64,000 nt of DNA from an uncultured Angelakisella sp. Its GTDB lineage: Bacteria; Bacillota; Clostridia; Oscillospirales; Ruminococcaceae. The DNA is taken from NCBI GenBank assembly GCA_910585525.1, contig CAJUFR010000006.1:1-64000 (forward strand), given 5' to 3'. This document shows, in pieces, positions 56,481-64,000 of the stretch. The notes beneath the pieces were generated by a model, which made no database searches, was not told the DNA's origin, and was given only the letters and a program-made list of their open reading frames with translations. Position 1 is the first letter of the stretch, and each line of letters begins with the position of its first letter. A program made the position numbers and the translations under genes.

Positions 56481-58012
56481 CCCGTTTCCCTTTCCGCTTC
56501 CAAAAAAGCCTTTGCGATATACTCCGGCAGCTGGCTGGGGAGCATCCCGTCCCGGGACCAGTCCCGGGCGCAGAGCCGGGCCGCCTCCCCGTGGAGCCAC
56601 CCTCCGCAGAGGGCCGCCGTTTCCGGCGCCGCCCCCCGGGCCAGCAAGCCCCCGATGACGCCTGTGAGGACATCGCCGCTGCCCCCCTTGGCCAGGCCGT
56701 CGCAGCCGCCGAAGTGGTACCGCCGTCCCCCCGCCGGTCCGGTGACGCTGGTCACCGGACCCTTGAGGAGCACCGTGACACCGGCATCCCTTGCCATAGT
56801 ATATTCGCCGGAGAAGGGATTATTCCCCACCGCCCCGGCGTCCATACCGGCAAGCCGGGCGTACTCCCCGGGGTGGGGGGTGACCGTCACCGGGCAGGCG
56901 GCGTTTTTCAGCAGCGAGAGGGGGTCGGGGTGCCGGGCCAGGGCGGTAAGGGCCCCGGCGTCCAGCAGCAGCGGCTTCTGCTGGGCCAGCAGCCCCTTGA
57001 CGATGGCAAGGGTATCCGGCCCCGGCTCCATGCCGCAGCCCATGGCCACGGCGTCCGCTCCCCGGGCCGCCTCCAGGATGGCGGCAAGGCTCTCCCCGGC
57101 GATGCCGCCCCGTTTGTCCTTTTCGCAGATGGTGTAGATCACCTCCGGGCAGCGGGCCGCCACCAGCTTGCAGACCCGGGAGGTGGAGGCCAGCCGGACA
57201 TATCCCACCCCGCTCCGGGCCGCCGCCGTGGCCGCCAGCATCGCCGCCCCGGGGTACTGCCGGGACCCGGCCACCAGCAGCAGCCGCCCGTTGTCCCCCT
57301 TGTGGCCGGTGTGGGACCGCCGGGGGCGGTGCTCCCAGAACCACCGGCTGTCAATGGCCTCCAGCCAGCCGGGGAAGCGGTCCTCTTCCTCCCGGCTGGC
57401 CCCGATGCCCCCCATGACGATCTCCCCGGCGTACTCCGCCGCCCAGTTCACCAGGTGGGCGGGCTTGTATCCCCCCAGGGCGACGGTCAGCGCCGCCGGG
57501 ATGCAGCTTTGCCACCGGCCGGTATCGCTCTCCACCCCGCTGGGGATATCCAAAGCCGCCACCGGTATCCCGCTTTGCCGGACCAGGCGGAACAGCCGGT
57601 CCACCTCCTCCGGGGGCCTGCCGGTGAAGCCGGTGCCGAAGATGCCGTCCACCACCAGTTCCGCCTCCGGCGGGAACAGGGCGGTGGAGGCATCCTCCAC
57701 CACCCGCACCCCGGGGGGCATCTCCCCGAAGGCCGCCTTGCTCTCCGGGGTGGCAGGGGGGCCGCAGACCAGGGCGACGGTGACCACCGCCCCCTCCTCC
57801 GCCAGGCGGCGGGCCACCACAAAGCCGTCCCCGCCGTTGTTCCCCTTGCCGCAGAGCACCACCACCCGCCGGCCCTTGGGGGGCCAGCGTTCCATGATCC
57901 TTTGGGCGGCGGACCGTCCGGCCTCCTCCATCATTTGCCGGTAGCTGATGCCGCCGGCAGCCAGGTAGGCTTCGTAGGCCTTCATCCCGGCCACGGTGAC
58001 AAAGCGGGTCAT
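56477..58012 (-). CDS. nnr: Bifunctional NAD(P)H-hydrate repair enzyme (epimerase plus dehydratase)
   Basis: 511 residues, two fused enzymes that repair hydrated NAD(P)H. The N-terminal epimerase part has VLCGKGNNGGDGFVVARRL and VDGIFGTGFTG; the C-terminal ribokinase-like dehydratase has HKGDNGRLLLVAGSRQYPGAAMLAATAAARSGVGYV, VTPHPGEYARL and GCDGLAKGGSGDVLTGVIGGLLARG. Start ATG 58012 overlaps acpS by four bases. Confidence 0.94.
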   Translation of the reverse strand: MTRFVTVAGMKAYEAYLAAGGISYRQMMEEAGRSAAQRIMERWPPKGRRVVVLCGKGNNGGDGFVVARRLAEEGAVVTVALVCGPPATPESKAAFGEMPPGVRVVEDASTALFPPEAELVVDGIFGTGFTGRPPEEVDRLFRLVRQSGIPVAALDIPSGVESDTGRWQSCIPAALTVALGGYKPAHLVNWAAEYAGEIVMGGIGASREEEDRFPGWLEAIDSRWFWEHRPRRSHTGHKGDNGRLLLVAGSRQYPGAAMLAATAAARSGVGYVRLASTSRVCKLVAARCPEVIYTICEKDKRGGIAGESLAAILEAARGADAVAMGCGMEPGPDTLAIVKGLLAQQKPLLLDAGALTALARHPDPLSLLKNAACPVTVTPHPGEYARLAGMDAGAVGNNPFSGEYTMARDAGVTVLLKGPVTSVTGPAGGRRYHFGGCDGLAKGGSGDVLTGVIGGLLARGAAPETAALCGGWLHGEAARLCARDWSRDGMLPSQLPEYIAKAFLEAERETG

Positions 58013-58380
58013 GTCGTTTCCTCCCTCCAGGCCACCACGAAGGCGGTGGCGGTGTCCCCGGTGTGGGTGATGCTCAGGGACAGCCGCCAGCCCGCCGCCA
58101 GCCGCTCCGCCCCGCCGGTGAGGGCGAAGCTGGGCTTGCCCCGCTCATCGTGGCGGATGGACACCTCCCGCAGGGCGAAGCCGGAAAGACCGGTGCCCAT
58201 GGCCTTGGAGAAAGCCTCCTTGGCGGCGAAGTGCCCCGCCACCGTCTGGGGGGCGTTTTTGCGGCTCTGGAAATAGGCCCGCTCCTCCTCCGAGAAGCAC
58301 CGTTCCAAAAAGCCGGGCCGCTGGATGCTCCCCTGGACACGGCCGATCTCCACCGCGTCCACACCGGTCTCTATCCTCAT
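58009..58380 (-). CDS. acpS: Holo-[acyl-carrier-protein] synthase
   Basis: 123 residues. Transfers 4'-phosphopantetheine from CoA to acyl carrier protein. GVDAVEIGRV (first Mg ligand D8), FSEEERAYFQSRKNAPQTVAGHFAAKEAFSKAMGTGL (second, Glu) and SITHTGDTATAFV. It is three bases below glpK and overlaps nnr. Confidence 0.94.
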   Translation of the reverse strand: MRIETGVDAVEIGRVQGSIQRPGFLERCFSEEERAYFQSRKNAPQTVAGHFAAKEAFSKAMGTGLSGFALREVSIRHDERGKPSFALTGGAERLAAGWRLSLSITHTGDTATAFVVAWREETT

Positions 58381-58383
58381 TCG

Positions 58384-59877
58384 TTACTCGTCCTCCGACC
58401 ACTTGGCGGCACGGCTCACCGCCTTGTTCCAGCCGGCCAGCAGCCTGGCCCGCTCCTCTTGTTTCATCTCCGGCCGGTAGACCTTGTCCAGGGTCCACTG
58501 GGCCTTGATGTCCTCCAGGTCCTTCCAGACGCCGGTGGCCAGCCCCGCCAGGTAGGCCGCCCCCAGGGCGGTGGTCTCCCGGATCATGGGCCGGCGGATG
58601 GCGCAGTCCATGATATCCGCCTGGAACTGCATCAGGAAGTTGTTGGCCGAGGCCCCGCCGTCCACCCGCAGTTCCCGCAGCTTCTCCCCGGTGTCCTGCT
58701 CCATGGCTGCCAGCACGTCCCGGGTCTGGTAGGCGATGGCCTCCAGGGCGGCACGGATGATGTGGTTGCGCCCCGCGCCGCGGGTCAGCCCCAGGATGGC
58801 CCCCCGGGCGTACATATCCCAGTGGGGCGCCCCCAGGCCGGTGAAGGCCGGCACCACGTAGACGCCGCCGTTGTCCCTGACACGGGTGGCGAAGTACTCG
58901 CTGTCCCCGCTGTCGCTGATGAGCCGCAGTTCGTCCCGGAGCCACTGGACCACGGCGCCCCCTACAAAGACGCTGCCCTCCAGGCAGTACTGCACCTTGC
59001 CCCCCATGCCCATGGCGATGGTGGTGAGGAGGCCGTTTTTGCTCTGGACCATCTTTTCCCCGGTGTTCATCAGCAGGAAGCAGCCGGTGCCGTAGGTGTT
59101 CTTCGCCTCCCCGGCCCCGAAGCAGGTCTGGCCAAAGAGGGCGGCCTGCTGGTCCCCGGCGCACCCGGCCACCGGCACCTCCACCCCCTGGAGGTTGGCG
59201 GTGCCGTAGATCTGGCTGCACCCGCAGACGGCGGGCAGCATCTCCATGGGGATGTCCAGGGCATCGCAGATGCGCTGGTCCCAGCAGAGGTCCCGGATGT
59301 TATACAGCATAGTCCGGCTGGCGTTGGTGTAATCGGTGACGTGGGCGATGCCCCCGGTGAGTTTCCAGATAAGCCAGCTGTCCACCGTGCCGAAGAGCAG
59401 TTCCCCCCGCTTTGCCCGCTCCCGGGCCCCGGGGACGGTGTCCAGTATCCACTTCAGCTTGGTGGCGGAGAAGTAGGCGTCCACCAGCAGGCCGGTGTGG
59501 TCCTTGATGTAGGCGGTGAGTTCCTTGTCCTCCAGCAGCTTCTGGCAGATGGGGGCGGTGCGGCGGCACTGCCACACGATGGCGTTGCAGACAGGACGCC
59601 CCGTCTCCTTCTCCCAGACGATGGTGGTCTCCCGCTGGTTGGTGATGCCGATGCCGGCGATCTCCTGGGGGTCGATGCCGCTTTGGGCCAGCACCTCCAT
59701 CAGGACGCCGTACTGGGAGGAATAGATCTCCATGGGGTCGTGCTCCACCCAGCCCGGCTTGGGGTAGTGCTGGGTGAACTCCTTCTGGGCCAGGCCCACG
59801 ATGTTCTGCTCCCGGTCGAAGATGATGGCCCGGGAGCTGGTGGTGCCCTGGTCCAGGGCGATGATGTACTGCTTCAC
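58384..59877 (-). CDS. glpK: Glycerol kinase
   Basis: 497 residues. FGGY kinase that phosphorylates glycerol. YIIALDQGTTSSRAIIFD, GWVEHDPMEI, GITNQRETT, NTYGTGCFLLMNTG and GGASANNFLMQFQADI are all present. Start is GTG 59877 with AAAGGAG nine bases before it. No glpF or glpD is nearby; it leads acpS, nnr and the lipoprotein. A leader hairpin could couple it to antitermination. Confidence 0.95.
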   Translation of the reverse strand: MKQYIIALDQGTTSSRAIIFDREQNIVGLAQKEFTQHYPKPGWVEHDPMEIYSSQYGVLMEVLAQSGIDPQEIAGIGITNQRETTIVWEKETGRPVCNAIVWQCRRTAPICQKLLEDKELTAYIKDHTGLLVDAYFSATKLKWILDTVPGARERAKRGELLFGTVDSWLIWKLTGGIAHVTDYTNASRTMLYNIRDLCWDQRICDALDIPMEMLPAVCGCSQIYGTANLQGVEVPVAGCAGDQQAALFGQTCFGAGEAKNTYGTGCFLLMNTGEKMVQSKNGLLTTIAMGMGGKVQYCLEGSVFVGGAVVQWLRDELRLISDSGDSEYFATRVRDNGGVYVVPAFTGLGAPHWDMYARGAILGLTRGAGRNHIIRAALEAIAYQTRDVLAAMEQDTGEKLRELRVDGGASANNFLMQFQADIMDCAIRRPMIRETTALGAAYLAGLATGVWKDLEDIKAQWTLDKVYRPEMKQEERARLLAGWNKAVSRAAKWSEDE

Positions 59878-59900
59878 AAGACAAAACTCCTTTCGATAAA

Positions 59901-59941
59901 AGAAAAAAGAGCCAGACTGGGAAGGGGGTCCCCCTGCCCAG
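59901..59941 (-). terminator. Hairpin in the glpK leader (possible attenuator)
   Basis: CTGGG-C-AGGGGG with CCCCCT-T-CCCAG, followed a few bases on by TCTTTTTTC on the minus strand, between promoter and start codon. In B. subtilis glpFK leaders are controlled by the antiterminator GlpP; no glpP is in the window. Confidence 0.55.
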
Positions 59942-59968
59942 CCACGTCTCCTGCACAACAACAGTTAT

Positions 59969-59998
59969 ATCATAGAGGAAAGGCAAGCCCCTTGTCAA
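59969..59998 (-). promoter_or_regulatory. Promoter of the glpK operon
   Basis: Minus strand: TTGACA (59998-59993), 18-base spacer, TATGAT (59974-59969). Confidence 0.75.
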
Positions 59999-60062
59999 GG
60001 AGGCGGAAGGATTCTTGTGGGAAGTCACAGGATGGTCTGTCGTTTTTTGGTCAAATCGCAAA

Positions 60063-60091
60063 TTGCATGTCGAAGCCATATTCTCTATAAT
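60063..60091 (+). promoter_or_regulatory. Promoter of the hydrolase-membrane fusion gene
   Basis: TTGCAT (60063-60068), 17-base spacer, TATAAT (60086-60091). Start site near 60098, inside the operator-like palindrome. Confidence 0.85.
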
Positions 60092-60096
60092 GTAAA

Positions 60097-60141
60097 TGAA
60101 ATGATTTCACTATCGAATAAAAATATCTACAGTGAAATCAT
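60097..60141. promoter_or_regulatory. Operator-like palindromes at the transcription start of the hydrolase gene
   Basis: TGAAATGATTTCA (60097-60109) is a near-perfect 13-base palindrome. ATGATTTCACT (60101-60111) recurs inverted as AGTGAAATCAT (60131-60141), a spacing of three helical turns. A MarR protein is encoded by the next gene downstream, the obvious candidate to bind here. Confidence 0.7.
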
Positions 60142-60205
60142 CCTTCCTGCGCAACAGGCGGTCCCCCAAAAGAAAAGAAGGAAACGGAAAAAGGAGTGTG
60201 TGTTT

Positions 60206-62137
60206 ATGAAGACAGCGGTCTCCCAGGGGCTCAGCACCAAAACAGCGGTACGGCTTCTCTGCGTGGCCATCGTCCTGGTGCTGGTCAGCTGCATCGGGGC
60301 GTCAGCGCTGCAGACCGACTTCGGCAGGGTGCAGATCACCAAATTCACCATCCCCACCGACAACGGCAAGTGGGTGTCCGGCAACCTCTTCCGCCCGGTG
60401 TCCGCCTCGGCGGATGACCCCGTCCCCCTGGTCATCACCAGCCACGGGTACCTGAACAACAACCAGATGCAGGATATCACCGCCATCGAGCTTTCCCGCC
60501 GGGGGATCGCCGTGATGGCTATGGACGCCTATTACCACGGTGATTCCAGCAGTTCCAACTATCTCCAGGGCGATTCCGGCACCGCGGAGGGGATGGGGAT
60601 GATCCCCCTGGTGGAGTACGCCTACTACAACCTGGATTATATCGATAACAGCCGCATCGGTGTCACCGGCCACTCCATGGGCGGCGGCAACACCTGGGGC
60701 ACTGCCCAGCACTACGGGCGGAAGTACCTGGAGGCCCTTGCGGCGGCTCAGGACCCGGCCTCTGAGGGGGGCGCCGAGATCACCGGCCACGAGCAGGCTG
60801 TCATCCGGGAGGCCGACAAGATCGCCGCCGCCTTCCCCACCTCCTCCATCCGCAACTCCACCCCGGAGGCGATGGCGGAGATACACTGTAACTTCGGCGC
60901 CAACTTCGGCTTCTACGACGAGGGCGCTTACCGCTGCGTCAACGGCGACGGCGACATGACCGACGCCCCGGAGAGCGCCTATATCATCAACTCGGTCCTT
61001 CCCGCCGACCAGGCGGTGACCAACGTGGAGATCGGCAAATTCTACGGCAGCGCCAGCGACGGCACCCTCCGGGTGGTCTACAACCCCAAGGAGATCCACC
61101 CCTGGCAGCACTTCTCGGTCCAAAGTTCGGAGCACATGTCGGAGTTCTTCACCACCGCCTTCGGCATCCAGCCCTCCATCCCCCTAAACGACCAGCTGTG
61201 GCTGTGGAAGGAACTGCTCAACTTCCTGGGGCTCATCGGCTCCTTCCTGGCCATCGTCCCCATGGCGGCCCTGCTGCTGCGGGTCCCGGTCTTTGCCACC
61301 CTCCGCACCCCTGTCCCCCCTGCTCTCCCCGCTCTTACTACCTCCCAGAGCAAGCTGTTCTTCTGGGGCAGCTGGGTGCTCAGCTGGGTCATCTCCTGGC
61401 TCTCCTTCATGCCGGTGGGCAAGCTGGACCAGTACCTCTTCCCGGCGGTCACCAACCGGGGCACCAGCGCCTGGTTCCCCCAGCCCACCACCAACTTCAT
61501 CCTGCTGTGGGCGGTGTTCAACGGCCTGGTGGGGCTGCTGCTGTTCTGGCTCTCCTACAAGTTCCGGGGCAAGGATAACGGCGTCGATCCCAAGATGTGG
61601 GGCATCCGCACCACCCTCCCGGAGTTCGTAAAGACCCTGGCCCTGGCGTTCTGCGTCTTTATCGGCTTCTACTCCTTCGTGATGTTCGCCGATTACTTCT
61701 TCCACACCGACTTCCGCATCTGGACCCTGGATATCCGGGCCTTTACCGCCAACAAGTTCCTCATCGCCCTGGAATACTGGCCCTTCTTCTTCATCTTCTA
61801 CGCCGCCAACTCCATCGCGGTGAACAGCGCCAACCGGGTGGAGGGCCAGAAGGAAGGGTTCAACCTCTTCATCTGCGGCCTGGGCAACTCTATGGGGGTC
61901 ATCATCCTCAACCTGATCCAGTACGGCACCGTGTTCGCCACCGGCGTCCCCCACTGGCAGGCCGACTGGCTCCGTCCCCTGGTCATCGTCCCTCTTATCG
62001 TCCAGCTGTTCGTGGCGGCCTACATCAGCCGGTATCTCTTTAAGGAGACCGGCAAGGTGTGGCTGGGGGCGATGGTGAATTGCCTCATCATCGTGATGAT
62101 GGGCGTGGCCAACACCACCTCCTTCCTGCCTCTTTGA
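60206..62137 (+). CDS. Alpha/beta hydrolase fused to a C-terminal eight-helix membrane domain
   Basis: 643 residues from ATG 60206 (AAAAAGGAG upstream). A membrane helix or signal at 15-35 is followed by an alpha/beta-hydrolase domain (~45-325): oxyanion-loop HGY at 80, nucleophile S157 in GHSMGG, an acid around 235-255 and a histidine at 298 or 310 (IHPW / EHMS). Residues ~334-636 contain about eight membrane helices, with no recognised transporter motif. The hydrolase would face outside the cell if the first helix is a signal anchor. Substrate unknown. Confidence 0.75.
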   Translation: MKTAVSQGLSTKTAVRLLCVAIVLVLVSCIGASALQTDFGRVQITKFTIPTDNGKWVSGNLFRPVSASADDPVPLVITSHGYLNNNQMQDITAIELSRRGIAVMAMDAYYHGDSSSSNYLQGDSGTAEGMGMIPLVEYAYYNLDYIDNSRIGVTGHSMGGGNTWGTAQHYGRKYLEALAAAQDPASEGGAEITGHEQAVIREADKIAAAFPTSSIRNSTPEAMAEIHCNFGANFGFYDEGAYRCVNGDGDMTDAPESAYIINSVLPADQAVTNVEIGKFYGSASDGTLRVVYNPKEIHPWQHFSVQSSEHMSEFFTTAFGIQPSIPLNDQLWLWKELLNFLGLIGSFLAIVPMAALLLRVPVFATLRTPVPPALPALTTSQSKLFFWGSWVLSWVISWLSFMPVGKLDQYLFPAVTNRGTSAWFPQPTTNFILLWAVFNGLVGLLLFWLSYKFRGKDNGVDPKMWGIRTTLPEFVKTLALAFCVFIGFYSFVMFADYFFHTDFRIWTLDIRAFTANKFLIALEYWPFFFIFYAANSIAVNSANRVEGQKEGFNLFICGLGNSMGVIILNLIQYGTVFATGVPHWQADWLRPLVIVPLIVQLFVAAYISRYLFKETGKVWLGAMVNCLIIVMMGVANTTSFLPL

Positions 62138-62156
62138 TCCCTCTCAAAATATGTCT

Positions 62157-62202
62157 GCAAGGCGGGCGCTGTGGATATCCATGGCGCCCGCCTTGCATTT
62201 TT
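62157..62202 (+). terminator. Terminator of the hydrolase gene
   Basis: GCAAGGCGGGCGC / GCGCCCGCCTTGC hairpin, 13 bp, followed by ATTTTT. Its 3' arm overlaps the -35 of the next promoter. Confidence 0.85.
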
Positions 62203-62220
62203 CGACAAATGTTCTATAAT
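62193..62220 (+). promoter_or_regulatory. Promoter of the second MarR gene
   Basis: TTGCAT (62193-62198), 16-base spacer, TATAAT (62215-62220). It overlaps the terminator of the preceding gene. Confidence 0.7.
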
Positions 62221-62257
62221 AGGTAACAAGATGGTTCGGAAGGGCAGGTGATCGGGG

Positions 62258-62803
62258 ATGAAGCTGGAGTGGATGGGCGAATACCGGGACTTTGTGGAAA
62301 AGATGATCAAATATGGCAACGCCTACGCGACCCGCTGCCAGAAGGAGCACTACTTTGGCAGCGAGATACTCTTCTCCCCTTCGCAGCTTCAGACCATGGA
62401 GTACATCCTGGAAAGCGAGGACCAGCACCAAAGCATGGTGGAGATCGCCGCCCGCCTGGGGGTCTCCCCCGCCACCTTCTCCCGGAACGTCAAGCGGATG
62501 GTGGAAAAGGGGCTGCTGGAAAAATACCACCTGGAGGGGAACCGCAAGACGGTCATCGTGAAGGTCTCCCCCCTGGGCCGCAAGACCTACGAGGACTATT
62601 CCCGGTTTGTCTTGAAGTACCGCTTCCAGCGGCTTTTTGACATGCTGGACGAGATACCGCCCCAGTGGAGGGAAAAGCTGGCTGATATCATCGACGCCTG
62701 GTCCACCTACGTCCCCCAGCCCCAAAATGCCGAGGAGGAACGGACCTGGGATTCCCGCCCCAGGGATGCCGAGGAAAAGCCGAACCTGATCAGGATCGAA
62801 TAG
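62258..62803 (+). CDS. MarR-family transcriptional regulator
   Basis: 181 residues. Winged helix: FSPSQLQTMEYILESEDQHQSMVEIAARLGVSPATFSRNVKRMVEKGLLEKYHLEGNRKTVIVKVSPLGRKTYEDYSRFV (about 40-118). The long tail after residue 150 is charged and probably flexible. It lies downstream of the hydrolase-membrane gene whose start region holds palindromes, so it is likely its repressor. Confidence 0.88.
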   Translation: MKLEWMGEYRDFVEKMIKYGNAYATRCQKEHYFGSEILFSPSQLQTMEYILESEDQHQSMVEIAARLGVSPATFSRNVKRMVEKGLLEKYHLEGNRKTVIVKVSPLGRKTYEDYSRFVLKYRFQRLFDMLDEIPPQWREKLADIIDAWSTYVPQPQNAEEERTWDSRPRDAEEKPNLIRIE

Positions 62804-62807
62804 CACC

Positions 62808-62843
62808 ACCGCCCACCGGCGCCGCCCGGGGGGCGGTTTTTTT
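62808..62843 (+). terminator. Terminator of the MarR gene
   Basis: ACCGCCC / GGGCGGT around a GC-rich loop, followed by TTTTTTT. Confidence 0.85.
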
Positions 62844-62940
62844 GCGGCCGCCGGGGCGGGGGCCGGCGGCGGATGGTGGAGTTTACCAAGAGATTGGGTC
62901 GTTTCTTGTTGAAAATGCAGAGCAAAATATCATAATGTGA

Positions 62941-62991
62941 AACAAGGGAGCATGAGACTGCAAAATGCAGTCCCATGCTCCCTTGTTTTTG
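62941..62991. terminator. Bidirectional long-stem terminator at the edge of the AT-rich segment
   Basis: A 21-base stem (AACAAGGGAGCATG-A-GACTGC with GCAGTC-C-CATGCTCCCTTGTT) closes a five-base loop, followed by TTTG on the plus strand and TTTCAC on the minus. It marks the boundary between GC-rich chromosome and AT-rich sequence. Confidence 0.75.
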
Positions 62992-63005
62992 TATTATTTT
63001 ACCGG

Positions 63006-63570
63006 CTATCGGCCACTATATTCATAGATGGTATTGAATAGCCATTCATTTATAGCAAGGCCACGAGAATAATATGAATAACTGCCCACATTGATTGCCC
63101 TAACATATGTATCATCAATACCCTTTTCTAATATAGGTCCACCACTAAATCCATAAACTGTCTCTCCATTAAACAAAATCACAGGTAGAGACCTTGCACC
63201 TGGGTCTATAAGGTGCACATCTTCTCTAGCAAATTTTGCTGGTATCCCCGTACTGCTTTCTGAAAAGTAGCCCAAAACCACGGCATATAATCCATCAAGT
63301 TCGGAAAGATCTGTTACATAGTCAAATCCAAAATAACCAACAGAAGTAGTTTCACTTGTAGTTATGATTCCCCAATCGTCAAGTTGGGGGTTTTTCCCAT
63401 TAGCATATTCACCACCAATATATATTTCCTTATGCGTATATTTTTTCCCATAGTTACTTAAACTTACAAATTCTGTATATATATTAACTTCATAAGCCCA
63501 AGTTTCCGTATCCATATCATATAGAGTATGGGCACAAGTAAGAACACCCTACAACAACTATCTTTTTCAT
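63006..63570 (-). pseudogene. Decayed trypsin-like (glutamyl-endopeptidase-like) serine protease
   Basis: The frame ending at 63006 encodes DYVTDLSELDG..., and GFSGGPI with the active-site serine. Read 5' of the first ATG it gives VLTCAHTLYD, the catalytic-histidine block, but this is preceded by a TAG. A start with a ribosome site exists at 63570 (MKKIVVVGCS...) in another frame that stops after 17 residues; dropping one base would join them. Even so, the N-terminal signal and first barrel strands are missing. AT-rich composition marks it as acquired. Confidence 0.65.
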
Positions 63571-63587
63571 TTTGTTTCTCCTTTTCT

Positions 63588-64000
63588 TTATTCTCCTTCG
63601 TATATCACATCTCCTTCCGCAAAAATTTTGATTTTAACATTGTTTTTATTGTAGTTTTTTATATACTTTTCCTTTGCTGTTTTCGCTAATGTCTCTAACA
63701 AAGAAGTTTGGAATAGTTGCGCAATATTATTTGTGCTACTATTCAGCTCTATCTCAATAATAGGGTCAATAGAAATATATTGGTACATCTTGCTGCTTCC
63801 TTGGGTTATCTCAACAGTTTGACCGGTAATCACATCAAAGCGTTTTAATGTTATATCAGCGGGAAGCCTGGACATATCCCGCCACGCATAAAACAGTTCC
63901 TCATTACCTCCTAAAATCTCTGTCTTGCAGCTTTCTATTTGAGAAGTCTTCTCAGAAAAAAAGTATATAGTCTCAACTGGGTCCTCCTCCAATATGATTG
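63588..64000 (-). CDS. Unknown AT-rich protein, N-terminus beyond the window edge
   Basis: An open frame runs off the right edge (visible residues include EEDPVETIYFFSEKTSQIESCKTEILGGNEELFYAWRDM). No family is recognised. Codon use and base composition match the protease remnant beside it (stop 18 bases before the 63570 start) and differ from the rest of the window. A TTG at 63992 gives an apparent start but the frame continues upstream. Confidence 0.5.
   Translation of the reverse strand, partial: IILEEDPVETIYFFSEKTSQIESCKTEILGGNEELFYAWRDMSRLPADITLKRFDVITGQTVEITQGSSKMYQYISIDPIIEIELNSSTNNIAQLFQTSLLETLAKTAKEKYIKNYNKNNVKIKIFAEGDVIYEGE

Overview
The window looks like a chromosomal segment of a GC-rich Firmicute, most likely a gut Oscillospiraceae-type clostridium (inferred from gene content and order: YlxM/Ffh/KhpA/TrmD, paired radical-SAM genes of the TIGR03960/TIGR03936 type, HPr, lipoprotein signal peptides, MsmX-type ATPase, BMP-type nucleoside importer, no outer-membrane genes). 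Most genes lie on the minus strand in tight operons with 4-base stop/start overlaps. No rRNA, tRNA, CRISPR array, insertion sequence or integrase was seen. The last ~1.1 kb is visibly AT-rich and carries decayed or cut genes, as if an acquired segment begins there.

Layout. 1-7.4 kb: trigger factor (cut by the left edge), a phosphoesterase, two flavodoxin-fold proteins, threonine synthase, several small conserved proteins and an M19 dipeptidase. 7.4-11 kb: yraN-rnhB-rbgA-lepB-rplS, one half of a classical Firmicute housekeeping cluster. 11-20.7 kb: two unknown proteins, the radical-SAM pair, a NagA-like amidohydrolase, an epimerase-like protein, a response regulator fused to a (p)ppGpp synthetase domain, and a TetR-controlled membrane-protein pair. 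20.8-28.1 kb: a plus-strand nucleoside uptake and salvage locus (lipoprotein, ATPase, two permeases, an Imm51-like protein, two nucleoside hydrolases). 28.2-31.3 kb: a DUF606 transporter pair with a divergent Crp/Fnr regulator, and an orphan MsmX-type ATPase. 31.4-36.6 kb: three lipoproteins behind a structured leader or small RNA, then a MarR regulator with a secreted PepSY-repeat protein. 36.6-41.3 kb: MATE exporter, lipoprotein, glycosyltransferase, a basic helical protein and a hairpin-rich intergenic region. 41.3-50.6 kb: cysS, pgsA, rimO, a YdcF protein, azlCD, recX, a DacF-like protein, a phosphoesterase and HPr. 50.7-55.3 kb: ylxM-ffh-rpsP-khpA-rimM-trmD-DUF554 (the other half of the housekeeping cluster). 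55.4-59.9 kb: glpK-acpS-nnr-lipoprotein-mazF. 60-62.8 kb: an alpha/beta hydrolase fused to a membrane domain plus a MarR regulator. 62.9-64 kb: AT-rich debris.

The points most worth following are the REC-RelA/SpoT fusion (17728-18810), the nested-hairpin transcript with its own extended -10 promoter and terminator (34223-34383), a possible ~110 bp palindromic insertion separating the Shine-Dalgarno sequence from the start codon of the MsmX gene (31107-31217), the NagA-like enzyme lacking catalytic residues, a MazF toxin with no antitoxin beside it, and the hydrolase-membrane fusion with a palindrome at its transcription start. All functional calls are from reading the sequence; no search was run.
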